The notes beneath the pieces were generated by a model that did no database searches, was not told where the DNA came from, and saw only the letters and a program-made list of their open reading frames with translations. Of a stretch of DNA of 64,000 nt, positions 38,825-47,426 are shown piece after piece (the stretch's first letter is position 1; the number at the start of each line of letters is the position of its first letter). The DNA is from CAVQCJ01 sp963771835 (lineage in GTDB: Bacteria; Actinomycetota; Actinomycetes; Prado026): positions 558,001 to 622,000 of the forward strand of contig CAVYVA010000001.1 of NCBI GenBank assembly GCA_963771835.1. Direction: 5' to 3'. The translations under genes and the position numbers were made by a program.

Positions 38825-39897
38825 CCGGTCACCTCCGCGTAGGCAGCCTGCAGCAGGGACGGCTCCGGACCCTCCAGGAGGGCAGGTCTGGCGATCCCGT
38901 CCAGCACCACGAACCGGAGCACGTCGCCCCGGCTCTTCTTGTCCACCCGCATGGCCTCGTGCAGCTGCTGCCAGCGGTCCGCCCGGTAGGTCAGCGGCAG
39001 CCCGACCGAGGCGAGCACGGTGCGGTGCCGGTTCACGACGACCGGGTCCAGCCGGCCGGCGAGCCGTGCCAGCTCGGCCGCGAACACCATCCCCACCGAC
39101 ACGGCCGACCCGTGCCGCCACCGGAACCGCTCCACCTTCTCGATCGCGTGGCCGAGCGTGTGGCCGTAGTTGAGGATCTCCCGCACCCCGGACTCGCGCG
39201 GGTCCGCCGCCACGACGGCCGCCTTGACCCGGACCGCGCGCTCGACGAGCTCGCGGGTGTGCGGCCCGGCCGGGTCGGCCGCCGCGGCCGGGTCCACCTC
39301 GACCAGGTCCAGGATGACCGGGTCGGCGATGAAGCCGGCCTTGACCACCTCGGCCAGCCCGCTCACGTAGTCCGCGGGCGGGATGCCGGTCAGCAGGTCG
39401 AGGTCGCACAGGACGCCGGCCGGCGGGTGGAACGCCCCGACGAGGTTCTTCCCCTCGGCGGTGTCGATGCCGGTCTTGCCGCCGACCGCCGCGTCGACCA
39501 TGCCCAGCAGCGTGGTCGGGACGTGCACCACGGCGACGCCGCGCAGCCAGGTCGCCGCGACGAACCCGGCCAGGTCGGTCGTGGCGCCGCCGCCCAGCCC
39601 CACGACGGCGTCGGAGCGGGTGAACCGGGCGGAGCCGAGCGCGGACCACAGCTCGGCGGCCACCCGCACGTCCTTGGCCGCCTCGCCGTCCGGGACGGGC
39701 AGCGACAGCGGCCGCAGCCCCGCGGCCGCGAGGGCGGCGCAGACCTGCGCAGCACGGTCCGCGAGCACGTGCGGGTGCACCACGGCGACCCGCACCGTCC
39801 GCGGGTCGAGCAGCCCGGGCAGCTCGCCGAGCAGGTCGGTGCCGACCAGCACGTCGTACGCCGTCCCGACCGCGATCCGGGTGGGGACTGCGCTCAC
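38821..39897 (-). CDS. aroB: 3-dehydroquinate synthase
   Basis: AroB makes dehydroquinate from DAHP using NAD and a divalent metal; 358 residues. NAD-binding region VVGLGGGATTDLAGFVAATW, then LRGVAVVHVPTTLLGMVDAA and VGGKTGIDTAEGKNLVGAFH, the central signature; metal ligands include Glu in GLAEVVKAGFI and His in NYGHTLGHAIEKV. GTG 39897 overlaps the aroK stop (GTGA) and the stop overlaps aroQ, so the block is translationally coupled. The upstream frame to 40029 has no similarity. Intact. Confidence 0.97.
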   Translation of the reverse strand: MSAVPTRIAVGTAYDVLVGTDLLGELPGLLDPRTVRVAVVHPHVLADRAAQVCAALAAAGLRPLSLPVPDGEAAKDVRVAAELWSALGSARFTRSDAVVGLGGGATTDLAGFVAATWLRGVAVVHVPTTLLGMVDAAVGGKTGIDTAEGKNLVGAFHPPAGVLCDLDLLTGIPPADYVSGLAEVVKAGFIADPVILDLVEVDPAAAADPAGPHTRELVERAVRVKAAVVAADPRESGVREILNYGHTLGHAIEKVERFRWRHGSAVSVGMVFAAELARLAGRLDPVVVNRHRTVLASVGLPLTYRADRWQQLHEAMRVDKKSRGDVLRFVVLDGIARPALLEGPEPSLLQAAYAEVTG

Positions 39898-40409
39898 CGG
39901 GCCGCCTCCCCGGCCAGCACCCGGGCGACGTCCGCGGCGACGTCGTGCGGGCTGCGGCCGTCGGTCGACACGGTCGCCACGGCGACCGCTTCGTAGAACC
40001 CGCGACGGGCCTCCATCAGCCGCAGCCACTGCGCGCGCGGGTTGCCCAGCAGCAGCGGGCGGTCCCGGTTGAACCCGACCCGGGAGGCGGCGTCCTTGAC
40101 CCCCACGTCGAGGAAGACCACCCGGCGGCCGACCAGCGCAGCGCGGGTCGCCGGGTCGAGCACCGCGCCGCCGCCGAGTGCGAGCACGCCGTCATGGGTC
40201 GCGAGCGCGTCCGTCACCGCCGCCGCCTCGAGCCGGCGGAACTGCGCCTCGCCCTGGTCGACGAAGATGTCCGGCACCGGGACCCCGGCCGCGGCCGCCA
40301 CGTCGGCGTCGGTGTCCCGGAAGCCCACCCCGAGGGACTCGGCGAGCAGCCGCCCGACGGTGGTCTTACCGGCGCCGGGCGGCCCCACCAGGACCACCAG
40401 CGGCGCCAT
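39894..40409 (-). CDS. aroK: Shikimate kinase
   Basis: AroK phosphorylates shikimate at O3; 171 residues. P-loop VLVGPPGAGKTTVGRLLAES, then FRDTDADVAAAAGVPVPDIF (shikimate-binding Asp pair), FRRLEAAAVTDAL, LALGGGAVLDPATRAAL (Gly-rich shikimate loop) and RPLLLGNPRAQWLRLMEARR (lid Arg). ATG 40409 overlaps the aroC stop (ATGA). Intact. Confidence 0.96.
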   Translation of the reverse strand: MAPLVVLVGPPGAGKTTVGRLLAESLGVGFRDTDADVAAAAGVPVPDIFVDQGEAQFRRLEAAAVTDALATHDGVLALGGGAVLDPATRAALVGRRVVFLDVGVKDAASRVGFNRDRPLLLGNPRAQWLRLMEARRGFYEAVAVATVSTDGRSPHDVAADVARVLAGEAAR

Positions 40410-41587
40410 CAGCGCACGACCAGGTGCTCGAGGTAGGAGCGCAGGTTGCGCCCGGTCTCGCCGACCGAGTCGCCGCCGAACTTCTCCAGCACCGCGTCGG
40501 CCACGACCAGCGCGACCATCGCCTCCGCGACGATGCCGGCGGCCGGCACGGCGCAGACGTCCGACCGCTGGTTGATCGCCTTGGCCGCTTCGCCGGTGCG
40601 TACGTCGACGGTGTCCAGCGCGCGCGGGACCGTCGAGATGGGTTTCATCGCCGCCCGGACCCGGAGCACCTCGCCGGTGCTCATCCCGCCCTCGGTGCCG
40701 CCGGAGCGGTTGCTGCGTCGGCGGACGCCGTCGGGACCGGCCTCGATCTCGTCGTGCGCGACCGAGCCGCGGGCCCGCGACACCGCGAACCCGTCGCCCA
40801 CCTCGACGCCTTTGATCGCCTGCACGCCCATCAGGGCCGCGGCGAGCCGGGAGTCCAGGCGGCGGTCCCAGTGCACGTGGCTGCCGAGCCCGGGCGGCAG
40901 CCCGTGCACGACCACCTCGACCACCCCGCCGAGGGTGTCGCCGTCCGCGCGGGCCGCGTCCACCTCCGCGACCATCGCGGCGCTCGCCTGCGGGTCCAGG
41001 CAGCGGACCGGGTCGGCGTCCACCCGCGCCGCGTCCTCGGGCTGCGGCCAGCACCCGGACGGTGCCGCCGCAGCGCCGAGCTCGACCACGTGGCTGAGCA
41101 CCGTGACCCCGGCGACCTGGCTGAGGAACGCCCGGACGACGGCGCCGAGGGCGACCCGGGCGGCTGTCTCCCGGGCGCTGGCCCGCTCGAGCACCGGGCG
41201 CGCGTCGTCGAAGCCGTACTTCTGCATCCCGGCCAGGTCGGCGTGCCCCGGTCTGGGACGGCTCAGCGGCGCGTTGCGGGCGAGGCCGTCCAGCACCTCG
41301 GTGTCCACCGGGTCGGCCGCCATCACCTGTTCCCACTTGGGCCACTCGGTGTTGCCCACCTGGACGGCCACCGGCGACCCGAGGGTGAGGCCGTGACGCA
41401 CCCCGCCGAGCACGGTGACCTCGTCCCGCTCGAAGCTCATCCGCGCCCCTCGGCCGTAGCCGAGCCGGCGGCGCTCCAGGTCGGTCGAGATGTCGTCCGT
41501 GGTGACCCGCACGCCCGCCGGAAGCCCCTCCAGGATCGCGACCAGGGCGGGCCCGTGCGACTCCCCCGCGGTCAGCCAGCGCAGCAT
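40409..41587 (-). CDS. aroC: Chorismate synthase
   Basis: AroC converts EPSP to chorismate with reduced FMN, the last shikimate step; 392 residues. It begins MLRWLTAGESHGPALVAILE and shows GYGRGARMSFERDEVTVLGG, SRPRPGHADLAGMQKYGFDD, ERASARETAARVALGAVVRA, GGTEGGMSTGEVLRVRAAMK and the Arg-rich flavin pocket. First gene of the aro block. The pilus gene cluster lies immediately upstream on the same strand, separated by a hairpin. Intact. Confidence 0.97.
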   Translation of the reverse strand: MLRWLTAGESHGPALVAILEGLPAGVRVTTDDISTDLERRRLGYGRGARMSFERDEVTVLGGVRHGLTLGSPVAVQVGNTEWPKWEQVMAADPVDTEVLDGLARNAPLSRPRPGHADLAGMQKYGFDDARPVLERASARETAARVALGAVVRAFLSQVAGVTVLSHVVELGAAAAPSGCWPQPEDAARVDADPVRCLDPQASAAMVAEVDAARADGDTLGGVVEVVVHGLPPGLGSHVHWDRRLDSRLAAALMGVQAIKGVEVGDGFAVSRARGSVAHDEIEAGPDGVRRRSNRSGGTEGGMSTGEVLRVRAAMKPISTVPRALDTVDVRTGEAAKAINQRSDVCAVPAAGIVAEAMVALVVADAVLEKFGGDSVGETGRNLRSYLEHLVVR

Positions 41588-41613
41588 GCGGTGATCCTCC
41601 CACGTGGCACGCG

Positions 41614-41647
41614 GACGGGCCGTCCCCCCGGAGGGAGACGGCCCGTC
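41614..41647 (-). terminator. Hairpin between pilP-like gene and aroC
   Basis: GACGGGCCGTC (41614-41624) and GACGGCCCGTC (41637-41647) form a perfect 11-bp stem with a 12-base loop that can pair further (CCC/GGG). It follows the stop of the last pilus gene and precedes aroC, so it probably separates the two transcription units. No T-tract, as usual in high-GC actinomycetes. Confidence 0.65.
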
Positions 41648-41678
41648 TGCGAGTCGGGCGGCAGGTGCCGCCGTCCGG

Positions 41679-42311
41679 TCAGGTGCGCAGCGTCAGGCTC
41701 TTGCCCACGGACAGGACCAGGCTCGAGTCCCCGAAGAGGAACTGCGCCTGCGTGGTCCCGGCGATGAGGTCGAGGCTGAAGTACTTCGCGAACACCTGGC
41801 CGCGCTTGACGCCGGTGTACTTGGTCCCGTTGACGGTGACGTCCGCCGTGACCGCCGACGTGTTGAGCTTGACCAGGGTGATCGTCTCGGTCAGTCCGCT
41901 GGGGAGCGTCGTGGCCGTGGTGGTGCCGGTGCCCGAGCTGGACTGCGCCGTGGGTGCGGCGCTCCCCGAAGCCGCCGTCGTCGGGACGACGAGGGCCGCG
42001 AACGGGTCGCGCCCCGACTGGGAGATGGTCTGCGGAGCCGTCGAGGTGACCGGCTTGGCGCTCGCCGACGGAGCCTTGGACCCGGCCGGTGCCGCCGCGG
42101 ACGCCTTGGGCACCGCACCGGTCGCCGTGTCGTCGCTGCTACCGCCCGCGAAGAGCAGGAAGTACGCCGCAGCCGCGAGCACGAGCACCCCGACCACCAC
42201 GGCTACCAGCACGATCGGCTTGGGGCCGCCGGACGCTGCGAGCGCCTCCTCGGCCGGCGGCTGCTCGGCGACTGCCGTGCCCGCGGAGCCGAACTGGTTG
42301 CTGTCAGACAT
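41679..42311 (-). CDS. PilP/GspC-like pilus alignment protein
   Basis: A 210-residue membrane protein encoded directly after PilO. Cytoplasmic N-terminus of about 30 residues, one helix (PIVLVAVVVGVLVLAAAAYF), a Ser/Ala/Thr-rich linker, then GRDPFAALVVP, the RDPF motif that opens the homology region of PilP and GspC, and a C-terminal beta-rich part ending FLFGDSSLVLSVGKSLTLRT. In diderms PilP links PilNO to the secretin; here there is no secretin, so it may brace PilNO against the wall. Position and motif support the call; overall similarity is weak. ATG 42311. Intact. Confidence 0.6.
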   Translation of the reverse strand: MSDSNQFGSAGTAVAEQPPAEEALAASGGPKPIVLVAVVVGVLVLAAAAYFLLFAGGSSDDTATGAVPKASAAAPAGSKAPSASAKPVTSTAPQTISQSGRDPFAALVVPTTAASGSAAPTAQSSSGTGTTTATTLPSGLTETITLVKLNTSAVTADVTVNGTKYTGVKRGQVFAKYFSLDLIAGTTQAQFLFGDSSLVLSVGKSLTLRT

Positions 42312-42324
42312 CGCTGGACCCTTC

Positions 42325-43035
42325 CTACTGGGCCGGCGTCGTCGTGGTCGACGACGTGGCCGGGGTGCTGGAGGTGCCGGTGACCGGCGGTGTCACGTGC
42401 AGCGGCGAGGATCCGGGTGCGGTCGCCGACGAGACCATGAAGGCCCGGAAGGTGACGATCGCCGCCAGCGGGGGTGACGCCCCCGCTGCCAGCGGCGCCG
42501 TGCCGCTCGAGCCGCCGCCACCGCTGCTCACGTTGAGCGAGAGGCCGTTCACCAGCAGCGCGCGCTTGAGGCTCTCCATCTTGAGGAAGAACCGCTCGAT
42601 GTTGTAGTAGGTCCCGTCGACCTCCATCGAGACGTTGATGACCTGCAACGTCTGCCCGTTGACGCCGACGGCGTTGGCCGGTGCCTGCGCCGAGGTCGCG
42701 ACCGGGGCCACCGGCGAGAACGAGTGGATGTCGACGCCGGCACTGGTGGCCATGGACGACAGCGAGCGGATCAGCGCGGGCAGATCCGGGTTCTGCGGGA
42801 TCCGCTGCTGCACGTCGGCGATGATGGCCTGCTGCTTGGGCAGGTCCTTCTGCAGTGCCTGCAGCTCCGCGATCTGATTCTTGAGGACGTCGTTCTTGGT
42901 GTTCTGCGCGGCTGCCTGCACCCGCAGGTCGTCCGCGCTTGCCCGCTTCGGCGAGACCACGAGGAACCACCCGGCGAGCAGGACGGCCACCGCCAGAACG
43001 GCGGACAGCATCGACCATTTCCTGGTGCGCGTCAT
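42325..43035 (-). CDS. pilO: Type IV pilus alignment protein PilO-like
   Basis: Inner-membrane pilus scaffold protein, 236 residues. A short basic start, one helix (MLSAVLAVAVLLAGWFLVVS), then a coiled coil (about residues 35-80: NTKNDVLKNQIAELQALQKD and LPKQQAIIADVQQRIPQN), then a ferredoxin-like domain with LIRSLSSMATSAGVDIHSFS and VNVS-type strands MEVDGTYYNIERFFLKMESL. The tail is Ser/Thr/Pro-rich. Fits PilO, which pairs with PilN. Starts one base after the pilN stop. Intact. Confidence 0.88.
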   Translation of the reverse strand: MTRTRKWSMLSAVLAVAVLLAGWFLVVSPKRASADDLRVQAAAQNTKNDVLKNQIAELQALQKDLPKQQAIIADVQQRIPQNPDLPALIRSLSSMATSAGVDIHSFSPVAPVATSAQAPANAVGVNGQTLQVINVSMEVDGTYYNIERFFLKMESLKRALLVNGLSLNVSSGGGGSSGTAPLAAGASPPLAAIVTFRAFMVSSATAPGSSPLHVTPPVTGTSSTPATSSTTTTPAQ

Positions 43036-43036
43036 G

Positions 43037-43702
43037 TCAGCTGCCCGCCTTCGGCGCGTAACGGTTCGAGAGGGCCTTGGTGGAGATGGCCACCGACGAG
43101 GTGAACGTGTACCCGCCCTTGCTCGAGCTGCCGTTGCCGGAGCCCTGCGAGGTGGTCAGGTACGGGTCTGTGTACGACTTCTGCGCGGCCAGCGCCTGCA
43201 GCCAGCCCGCGACCTGCGGGAGGTTGGTGGCCAGGCCCTGCATGCTGACGTTGCCGAGCGCCGAGTTGCCCCACGCGCCCTTGACCGATCCTGGGGTGTC
43301 GACGTTCTGGGTGACGGTGATGTTCGTCAGCCAGACACCGGACGGCATGCCCAGGCTCAGGTCGTTGAGGACGTAGGAGTAGCGGACCTCCTGGCTCATC
43401 GCCTGGGTCAGCTGGGCCTGCGCGGTCTGCGCCTGGGCGTACACCACCGGCACCTGGGCGTACTTGGTGACCTCGCCCTGGAGCTGGACGCCGGTGGCCT
43501 GGGCCGAGGACAGGTCGTCCTGGGCCGCGCTCTCGTCGCCGGCGGCCATGTACCACAGGCCACCCACGACCAGCACGGCCGCGAAGACTCCCAGCCCCAT
43601 GACCATCTGGGCTGTGCGGAACTTGGCGCCCTCGGAGATCTCCGGTGGCAGCAGGTTCACCCGGGGCAAGGTGCCCGTCTGAACGGCGGTCGTGGTGCTC
43701 AT
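43037..43702 (-). CDS. pilN: Type IV pilus assembly protein PilN
   Basis: PilN, 221 residues. The cytoplasmic N-terminus carries PRVNLLPPEI, the conserved peptide that inserts into PilM. Then one helix (VMGLGVFAAVLVVGGLWYMA), a coiled-coil stretch (ESAAQDDLSSAQATGVQLQG) and an external domain with VRYSYVLNDLSLGMPSGVWL and LPQVAGWLQALAAQKSYTDP. ATG 43702 overlaps the pilM stop (ATGA). Bridges the cytoplasmic PilM to PilO. Intact. Confidence 0.92.
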   Translation of the reverse strand: MSTTTAVQTGTLPRVNLLPPEISEGAKFRTAQMVMGLGVFAAVLVVGGLWYMAAGDESAAQDDLSSAQATGVQLQGEVTKYAQVPVVYAQAQTAQAQLTQAMSQEVRYSYVLNDLSLGMPSGVWLTNITVTQNVDTPGSVKGAWGNSALGNVSMQGLATNLPQVAGWLQALAAQKSYTDPYLTTSQGSGNGSSSKGGYTFTSSVAISTKALSNRYAPKAGS

Positions 43703-44778
43703 CAGGCTGCTCCGAGGGCGAGGCCCACCGGGACGACGGCGAGCGGCTGCACGAACTCGATCTGCTCAGGGCTGAGGCCGGTACGACCCAGCGCGAGGCG
43801 CTCCATGGGGTTGCCGACCACGACCGGCGCCCGCGTCGCGGACTGCAGTCGCTCGGCCAGACCCGCCAGCCGAGCGCCGCCGCCGGTCAGGACCACCCGG
43901 GAGATCCGGGTGGAACCGGTCGAGGCCTCGTAGTAGTCCAGCGAGCCGCGGACCTCGTCGACGAAGGTGGACGCTGCGGCCTCGATGACCCGGGAGGCGA
44001 TCATGGCGCCCTCGGGCACGTCGGTGCGAAGGCCGATCTCCTGCTTCATCGCCTCGGCCTGCGCCCCGGCGACGCCCATGCGCTCCGAGACGGCGTCGGT
44101 GAGGTCCTGGCCACCCATGAGCAGGATGCGGATGAACCGCGGGGCCCCGCCCTCGTGGACCACGATGTTGGTGACGCGCGCGCCGACGTCGACCAGCGCC
44201 TGCACCTCTGCGCCCATCCCCAGGTTGTCCTGTGCGGCCAGCGAGCGCAGCACGGCGAACGAGGAGAGGTCGACGCTGGTGACGGTGAGGCCGGCCTTCT
44301 GGACGGCGTGGACCGCGTTCATCACCATCTCGCGGGAGGCTGCCACCAGCATGCCGCGGCGCATCCGGCCGCCGTTGTCGTTGGTGAACTCCTCGAGGGT
44401 GAAGAAGTCCAGCACGGCGTGCTCGACCGGCATCGGCACCAGGTCCTGGACCTGGTACCCGAGCGCCGAGCGCAGCTCGCCGTCCGGCAGCCACGGAAGG
44501 TCGACCTGGCGCACGATGACCTTCTGGTTCGCGACGCCGATGACGACCTTCTTGCCGGAGAACTTCGTGTGGGTCCACAACTGCTTGATGGCCTCGCCCA
44601 CGGCTGCGGGGTCGACCACCTCACCGTCGCGCACGGCCCCTTCGGGAAGCGCGACCTGGCCGAACTTCTCGAGGGTGACCTGGGCCTTGCCGAACGAGAG
44701 CTCGGCTGCCCGCACCCCCGACGTCCCGATGTCGAGACCGATGGCGGATCGTCCTGCCACGACGCCAACCTTTCGCAT
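43702..44778 (-). CDS. pilM: Type IV pilus assembly protein PilM
   Basis: Actin-like ATPase of 358 residues on the cytoplasmic face of the pilus machine. ATP-binding landmarks: AIGLDIGTSGVRAAELSFGK (phosphate 1), LVDVGARVTNIVVHEGGAPR (phosphate 2), RISRVVLTGGGARLAGLAER (adenosine). Also VIVRQVDLPWLPDGELRSAL and YQVQDLVPMPVEHAVLDFF, typical of PilM. It should bind the NLLPPE peptide of PilN. ATG 44778 (MRKVGVVAG) is chosen; GTG 44802 is an alternative. First gene of the M-N-O-P run. Intact. Confidence 0.93.
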   Translation of the reverse strand: MRKVGVVAGRSAIGLDIGTSGVRAAELSFGKAQVTLEKFGQVALPEGAVRDGEVVDPAAVGEAIKQLWTHTKFSGKKVVIGVANQKVIVRQVDLPWLPDGELRSALGYQVQDLVPMPVEHAVLDFFTLEEFTNDNGGRMRRGMLVAASREMVMNAVHAVQKAGLTVTSVDLSSFAVLRSLAAQDNLGMGAEVQALVDVGARVTNIVVHEGGAPRFIRILLMGGQDLTDAVSERMGVAGAQAEAMKQEIGLRTDVPEGAMIASRVIEAAASTFVDEVRGSLDYYEASTGSTRISRVVLTGGGARLAGLAERLQSATRAPVVVGNPMERLALGRTGLSPEQIEFVQPLAVVPVGLALGAA

Positions 44779-44846
44779 GGCGGCACCTGCCTGCCGCACC
44801 ACTTGCCCCTGAGAGGCGTTTCAGCGGGAAGGATCGGCTGACGCCG

Positions 44847-44869
44847 GGCCCGGCTTGAGCAATCGGGCC
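44847..44869 (-). terminator. Weak hairpin after pilD
   Basis: GGCCCG (44847-44852) pairs with CGGGCC (44864-44869) around an 11-base loop, just downstream of the prepilin peptidase stop on the minus strand and upstream of pilM. Could reduce read-through between the two. Only six base pairs, so low confidence. Confidence 0.3.
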
Positions 44870-44891
44870 GAAGGGTTCGTCGAAATCGCCG

Positions 44892-45716
44892 TCAGCGACC
44901 GAGGACGCGCGTGTACGCGTCGGCGATCTGGGTGCCCCACAGGACCCCGACGAGCGCCCCGGCGAGCATGTACGGGCCGTACGGGATGGCGGTCTTGCGT
45001 CCGGCCCGGCCGGCCAGGATCAGCGCGATGCCGGTCACGCCGCCGATGAGGAAGCCGGCGAAACCGCCCACGACGAGGGCCCCCCAGCTCAGCCATCCCA
45101 GGTACATCCCGACCACGCCGGACAGCTTCACGTCGCCGAAACCCATGCCACGGGGCCAGATCCAGGCCAGCGCGTAGTAGAAGGCGTACAGGGCGGCCCC
45201 TGCGGCCACGGCGCGCAGCGCGGCGGCCCCGTCGTGCCCCAGCAGCGACGCGAGCCCCAGGAGGGCCGCTGCGACCCCGTACGACGGCAGCACGATGCTG
45301 TTCGGCAGCTTGCGCGTGTCCAGGTCGATCGCGCCCAGCGCGACCCCGATGGCCCCCAGGTAGAGGTACGCGGGCAGCTCCCACGAGGCGCCGAACCGCC
45401 AGCCCAGCACACCGAAGACCGCGGCGGTGAGCAGCTCGACCAGGGGGTACCGCACGCTGACCGGGTTCCGGCACGTACGGCAGCGGCCGCGCAGCACCAC
45501 CCAGCTCACGACCGGCACGTTCTCGTACCAGGTCAGCTGCCGGTCGCAGCTGGGGCAGTGCGAGCGCGGGTGGACCACGGATTCGCCCCGCGGGACGCGC
45601 CAGATGACGACGTTGAGGAAGGAGCCGACGAACAGCCCGAGCAGGGCCGCCAGCACCGCGACGGCGACCGTGGGTATGGTGTCGGACGCCGCCGACGTCG
45701 AGAGCGTGAGCAGCAT
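44892..45716 (-). CDS. pilD: Prepilin peptidase (type IV leader peptidase/N-methyltransferase)
   Basis: PilD cleaves prepilins after the conserved Gly and methylates the new N-terminus. 274 residues, about eight helices. The cytoplasmic zinc loop has HCPSCDRQ and GRCRTCRNP (two CxxC pairs), followed by YPLVELLTAAVFGVLGW. The aspartic protease residues are Asp in GAIDLDTRKLPN and in MGFGDVKL. An N-terminal helix with GLFVGSFLNVVIWRVPRGE is typical. ATG 45716; GTG 45740 is possible. Encoded with its pilin substrates just upstream. Intact. Confidence 0.95.
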   Translation of the reverse strand: MLLTLSTSAASDTIPTVAVAVLAALLGLFVGSFLNVVIWRVPRGESVVHPRSHCPSCDRQLTWYENVPVVSWVVLRGRCRTCRNPVSVRYPLVELLTAAVFGVLGWRFGASWELPAYLYLGAIGVALGAIDLDTRKLPNSIVLPSYGVAAALLGLASLLGHDGAAALRAVAAGAALYAFYYALAWIWPRGMGFGDVKLSGVVGMYLGWLSWGALVVGGFAGFLIGGVTGIALILAGRAGRKTAIPYGPYMLAGALVGVLWGTQIADAYTRVLGR

Positions 45717-45772
45717 GGGTAGGGGGACGGACGGCACCCGCCACACCGTAGTGGGGTGTGGCGGGCGACCGG

Positions 45773-47416
45773 TCAGTACTGCGGCTTCAGCTCGGCCGTG
45801 GTCTTGCCGGCCCACACCGCGTTCGTCCACTGCGGGAAGTACGGCGGTGAGGCGAACTTCAGCCGGGTGTCGTAGCTGTAGTCCTTCAGGAACCCGGTGC
45901 CGCTGGCGCCGCCGGTGCCGACGATGCCGCGCCACTTCTGGGCGATCGAGCCGCGGACGTGCAGCGACCCGAGCTTGTTCCCCTGGTTGTACGACTCCAC
46001 CCAGAAGCTGTGCTGCAGCGTCTGGATCGAGGCGTAGATCCAGCGGTCGTTGATCGTGGTCAGGTCGTTCCCGGAGCTGTCCACCGGGTGGTAGACGATG
46101 ACGGAGTTCGCGGCGACCAGCCCGAGGATGTCCGGACCGGTCGGAGCGCTGCCGGCGGTGGTGTTGACGAGCAGCAGGTCGTTGGTCACGACGATGTTGT
46201 TCTGCGCGGCCAGCGTGACCCGTCCCTTGAGCGTGCCCTCGACGTACACGTTGCCGTTCCCGCAGTACAGCGTGGACAGGTTCGTGTTGACGTCGTTGGC
46301 GATCGGCAGGCCGTCACCGATCTGGCCGGTCGTGCACTTGGCCTGCGTGCTCGCGTTCTTGACGTAGATGACCTGGTCGGTCGGCACCGGGACCGTGACG
46401 GACGCGCCGGTGCCCAGGGTCGTCGGGTCGCCGCAGCCGGTGCCGGTGACGGTGCCGACGCTCTTCTTGCTCCACACCGTCATGGTGCCGTCGGGGTTGA
46501 ACTTGATCCGGGTGTCACCGGTGTACTGGCAGCCCGGGTAGCTCGAGAAGAGGCTGGTGTTGTCCGGTGGGTTCAGGACTCCCGCGTACACCGGCTTGTA
46601 GCCGTTGTAGTTGGGCGTGGCCGAACCGCGGAAGCAGCCCGCGTAGGTCGGGCCGGTCGCCGTCTGGCAGGCCGGGTCCGACGTCTCGAAGCCCCTGAGG
46701 AAGGTCGGCGTCCCGCTCATCAGCGGCGTGTCGTTGAAGTGCACCTGACCGTCCAGCTGGTCGCCGGTGACGAAGGTGATCTCGACGCAGCCGGACCGGG
46801 TCTCGTACCAGTAGTTGGCGCTGGTCGGACCCGACTTGCCGCAGGCGTCCGTGGACGGGCCGCTGGGGTACGCGGTCGCGTTCGCCGGGTCGGCGTCCTC
46901 GAAGTCGGTGTAGTACAGGAAGTCCGTCGCCCCGCCGCGAGCCGTGAGCACCTGGACGCTGCGGGTGACGCCGTTGACCTTGCCGGTCGAGGTGACACGC
47001 ACGACGCCCTGGCTGTAGATCGCGCTGGCGTCGATGTCGTAGTGGAAGGCGCCGCGAGCCGGGTTCGCCGTGGACAGGTTCAGCCAGCCGGGCGGCGTGG
47101 CGCTGGTGTAGCCGCACGTGTTGGTCCCCGTCTTGCCGCCCTTGAGCGCGACGTTGGTGCAGTCGACGGTCTGCCAGTACGAGTCGTTCTGGTTCAGCCG
47201 GGACAGGTAGTCGTCGACGCCGGCCTGGGCCGCGGCCAGGGCCGCGTTCCAGTCCTGGTCGTGCCGCGCCTGCGGCTGCTGCTGCAGCGCGTAGCCCAGC
47301 GCCGCGGTGACCAGGAGGGCCAGCACGGTGATGGAGGCCATGACCATGATCATCGCGATGCCCTGGTCGTCGCCCTTGTGCAGGCGACGCCGCAGGATCA
47401 GTCGTCGGGTCATCAT
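45773..47416 (-). CDS. Large PilX-like minor pilin / pilus-associated protein
   Basis: Exported 547-residue protein. The N-terminus has a basic stretch, then GDDQGIAMIMVMASITVLAL and a helix ending GYALQQQPQARHD; this looks like a PilX-type leader, with Gly before the helix but no Glu at position 5. Next comes a helical stalk (NAALAAAQAGVDDYLSRLNQ) and about 450 residues of beta-rich sequence with at least twelve Cys, for example VDCTNV, NTCGYT, KCTTGQIGDG and LYCGNGNVYVEGTLKG. The late part repeats short beta-strand units resembling DUF7305/solenoid-like pilus tip proteins. ATG 47416 or 47413. Likely located at the pilus tip. Intact. Confidence 0.75.
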   Translation of the reverse strand: MMTRRLILRRRLHKGDDQGIAMIMVMASITVLALLVTAALGYALQQQPQARHDQDWNAALAAAQAGVDDYLSRLNQNDSYWQTVDCTNVALKGGKTGTNTCGYTSATPPGWLNLSTANPARGAFHYDIDASAIYSQGVVRVTSTGKVNGVTRSVQVLTARGGATDFLYYTDFEDADPANATAYPSGPSTDACGKSGPTSANYWYETRSGCVEITFVTGDQLDGQVHFNDTPLMSGTPTFLRGFETSDPACQTATGPTYAGCFRGSATPNYNGYKPVYAGVLNPPDNTSLFSSYPGCQYTGDTRIKFNPDGTMTVWSKKSVGTVTGTGCGDPTTLGTGASVTVPVPTDQVIYVKNASTQAKCTTGQIGDGLPIANDVNTNLSTLYCGNGNVYVEGTLKGRVTLAAQNNIVVTNDLLLVNTTAGSAPTGPDILGLVAANSVIVYHPVDSSGNDLTTINDRWIYASIQTLQHSFWVESYNQGNKLGSLHVRGSIAQKWRGIVGTGGASGTGFLKDYSYDTRLKFASPPYFPQWTNAVWAGKTTAELKPQY

Positions 47417-47426
47417 GACTCCTCGC

